A DNA stretch of 14,258 nt from JBDRGC01 sp043818215 (GTDB lineage Bacteria; Chloroflexota; Anaerolineae; Anaerolineales; UBA11858). The notes beneath the pieces were generated by a model. The model worked only from the letters and a program-made list of their open reading frames with translations. It had not been told where the DNA came from and made no database searches. This document shows positions 14,015-14,258 of the stretch, piece by piece. Position 1 is the stretch's first letter. The number at the start of each line of letters is the position of its first letter. The DNA lies in contig JBDRGC010000296.1 in the NCBI GenBank assembly GCA_043818215.1, positions 1-14,258 on the forward strand. Reading direction: 5' to 3'. The position numbers were made by a program, and so were the translations under genes.

Positions 14015-14110
14015 CATTCCTGGTAGTGGTTACGGGGTAAGTGACCAGGCGTTCCACCGCGGAGCGGATAGAACGAGAGATCACTTACTTTTTTACCACT
14101 ACCCATTCCT
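14015..14110. mobile_element. 82-bp MITE-like element with 7-bp duplication, inserted at the oppC ribosome site
   Basis: The body is 14022-14103. The ends GGTAGTGGT...GTAAGTGA (14022-14043) and TCACTTAC...ACCACTACC (14080-14103) are inverted over about 23 bp with mismatches only in the middle. The direct repeats CATTCCT lie at 14015-14021 and 14104-14110. On the minus strand this duplication reads AGGAATG and contains the permease gene's Shine-Dalgarno sequence. Confidence 0.75.
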
Positions 14111-14144
14111 AACCCGTACGAGCCGGAACCAAAAGGAATTTCTC

Positions 14145-14234
14145 ACCACCAAGGCACAATACCCTGACGGGTACAAGCGAGACACAAAGTTAAGAAATAA
14201 AAAGTTTTCCTTCGTGCCTTTGTGCCTTGGTGGT
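14145..14234. repeat. 90-bp palindromic element (ACCACCAAGGCACA ends)
   Basis: ACCACCAAGGCACA (14145-14158) pairs perfectly over 14 bp with TGTGCCTTGGTGGT (14221-14234). A second word, ACACAAAG near 14182, pairs with CTTTGTG inside the right arm. Sequences of this 'CACCAAGGCAC' type are common dispersed repeats in environmental genomes, from memory. It lies about 40 bases upstream of the element at the permease start, in what should be the oppB-oppC gap. Confidence 0.7.
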
Positions 14235-14258
14235 AAATGTTCTTGTTTTTTGCACCGT

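Overview
The window looks like a piece of a Chloroflexota (Anaerolineae-type) genome, probably environmental. This is an inference from style: a secreted beta-helix/DUF11 protein ending in an 'ILPVIFNN'-type tail, a C45 acyltransferase, an S9 peptidase, an Opp/Dpp transporter, and nearly every long spacer filled by a small palindromic repeat. No rRNA, tRNA, CRISPR array or full-size transposase gene was seen.

Layout. Positions 1-1035 (+) hold the 3' part of a gene that joins a cyanovirin-N-like (CVNH) lectin domain to a GH18 chitinase-like domain. Positions 1131-3260 (+) encode a secreted surface protein with a parallel beta-helix, a choice-of-anchor Q segment, two DUF11 domains and a PKD-like domain. 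A spacer with a strong terminator and a 142-bp MITE-like element with an 8-bp target duplication follows. All later genes are on the minus strand. They are a C45 Ntn-hydrolase (3693-4805), a Cys-rich DUF3795 protein (5560-6069), an HExxH metallopeptidase-like protein (6237-7388), a membrane-anchored alpha/beta hydrolase (7572-8645), an S9 peptidase (8894-10732) and an operon reading oppC, oppD, oppF (14011 down to 11029).

The most interesting part is 4883-8680. The three genes hydrolase, metallopeptidase and DUF3795 each start shortly after a GTTAGCC core. Each is followed by an imperfect palindrome of the kind made by integron attC sites. At one site (7413-7541) the arms pair well and leave a single unpaired G on the presumed bottom strand, an attC hallmark. 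The first bases of each cassette are complementary to the end of the same cassette, as excision as a circle requires. I read this as an integron cassette array without a visible integrase (a CALIN). The third attC (about 62 bp when reassembled) is split by a 242-bp non-coding element flanked by the 10-bp duplication ATTCTACACT.

Small palindromic elements of at least six types lie in the spacers, three with clear target duplications. One sits exactly on the ribosome binding site of oppC and its duplication rebuilds that site. The opp genes form a coupled operon (ATGA overlap, then an 8-nt gap) for import of peptides or similar solutes, and with the peptidases they suggest a peptide-scavenging lifestyle.
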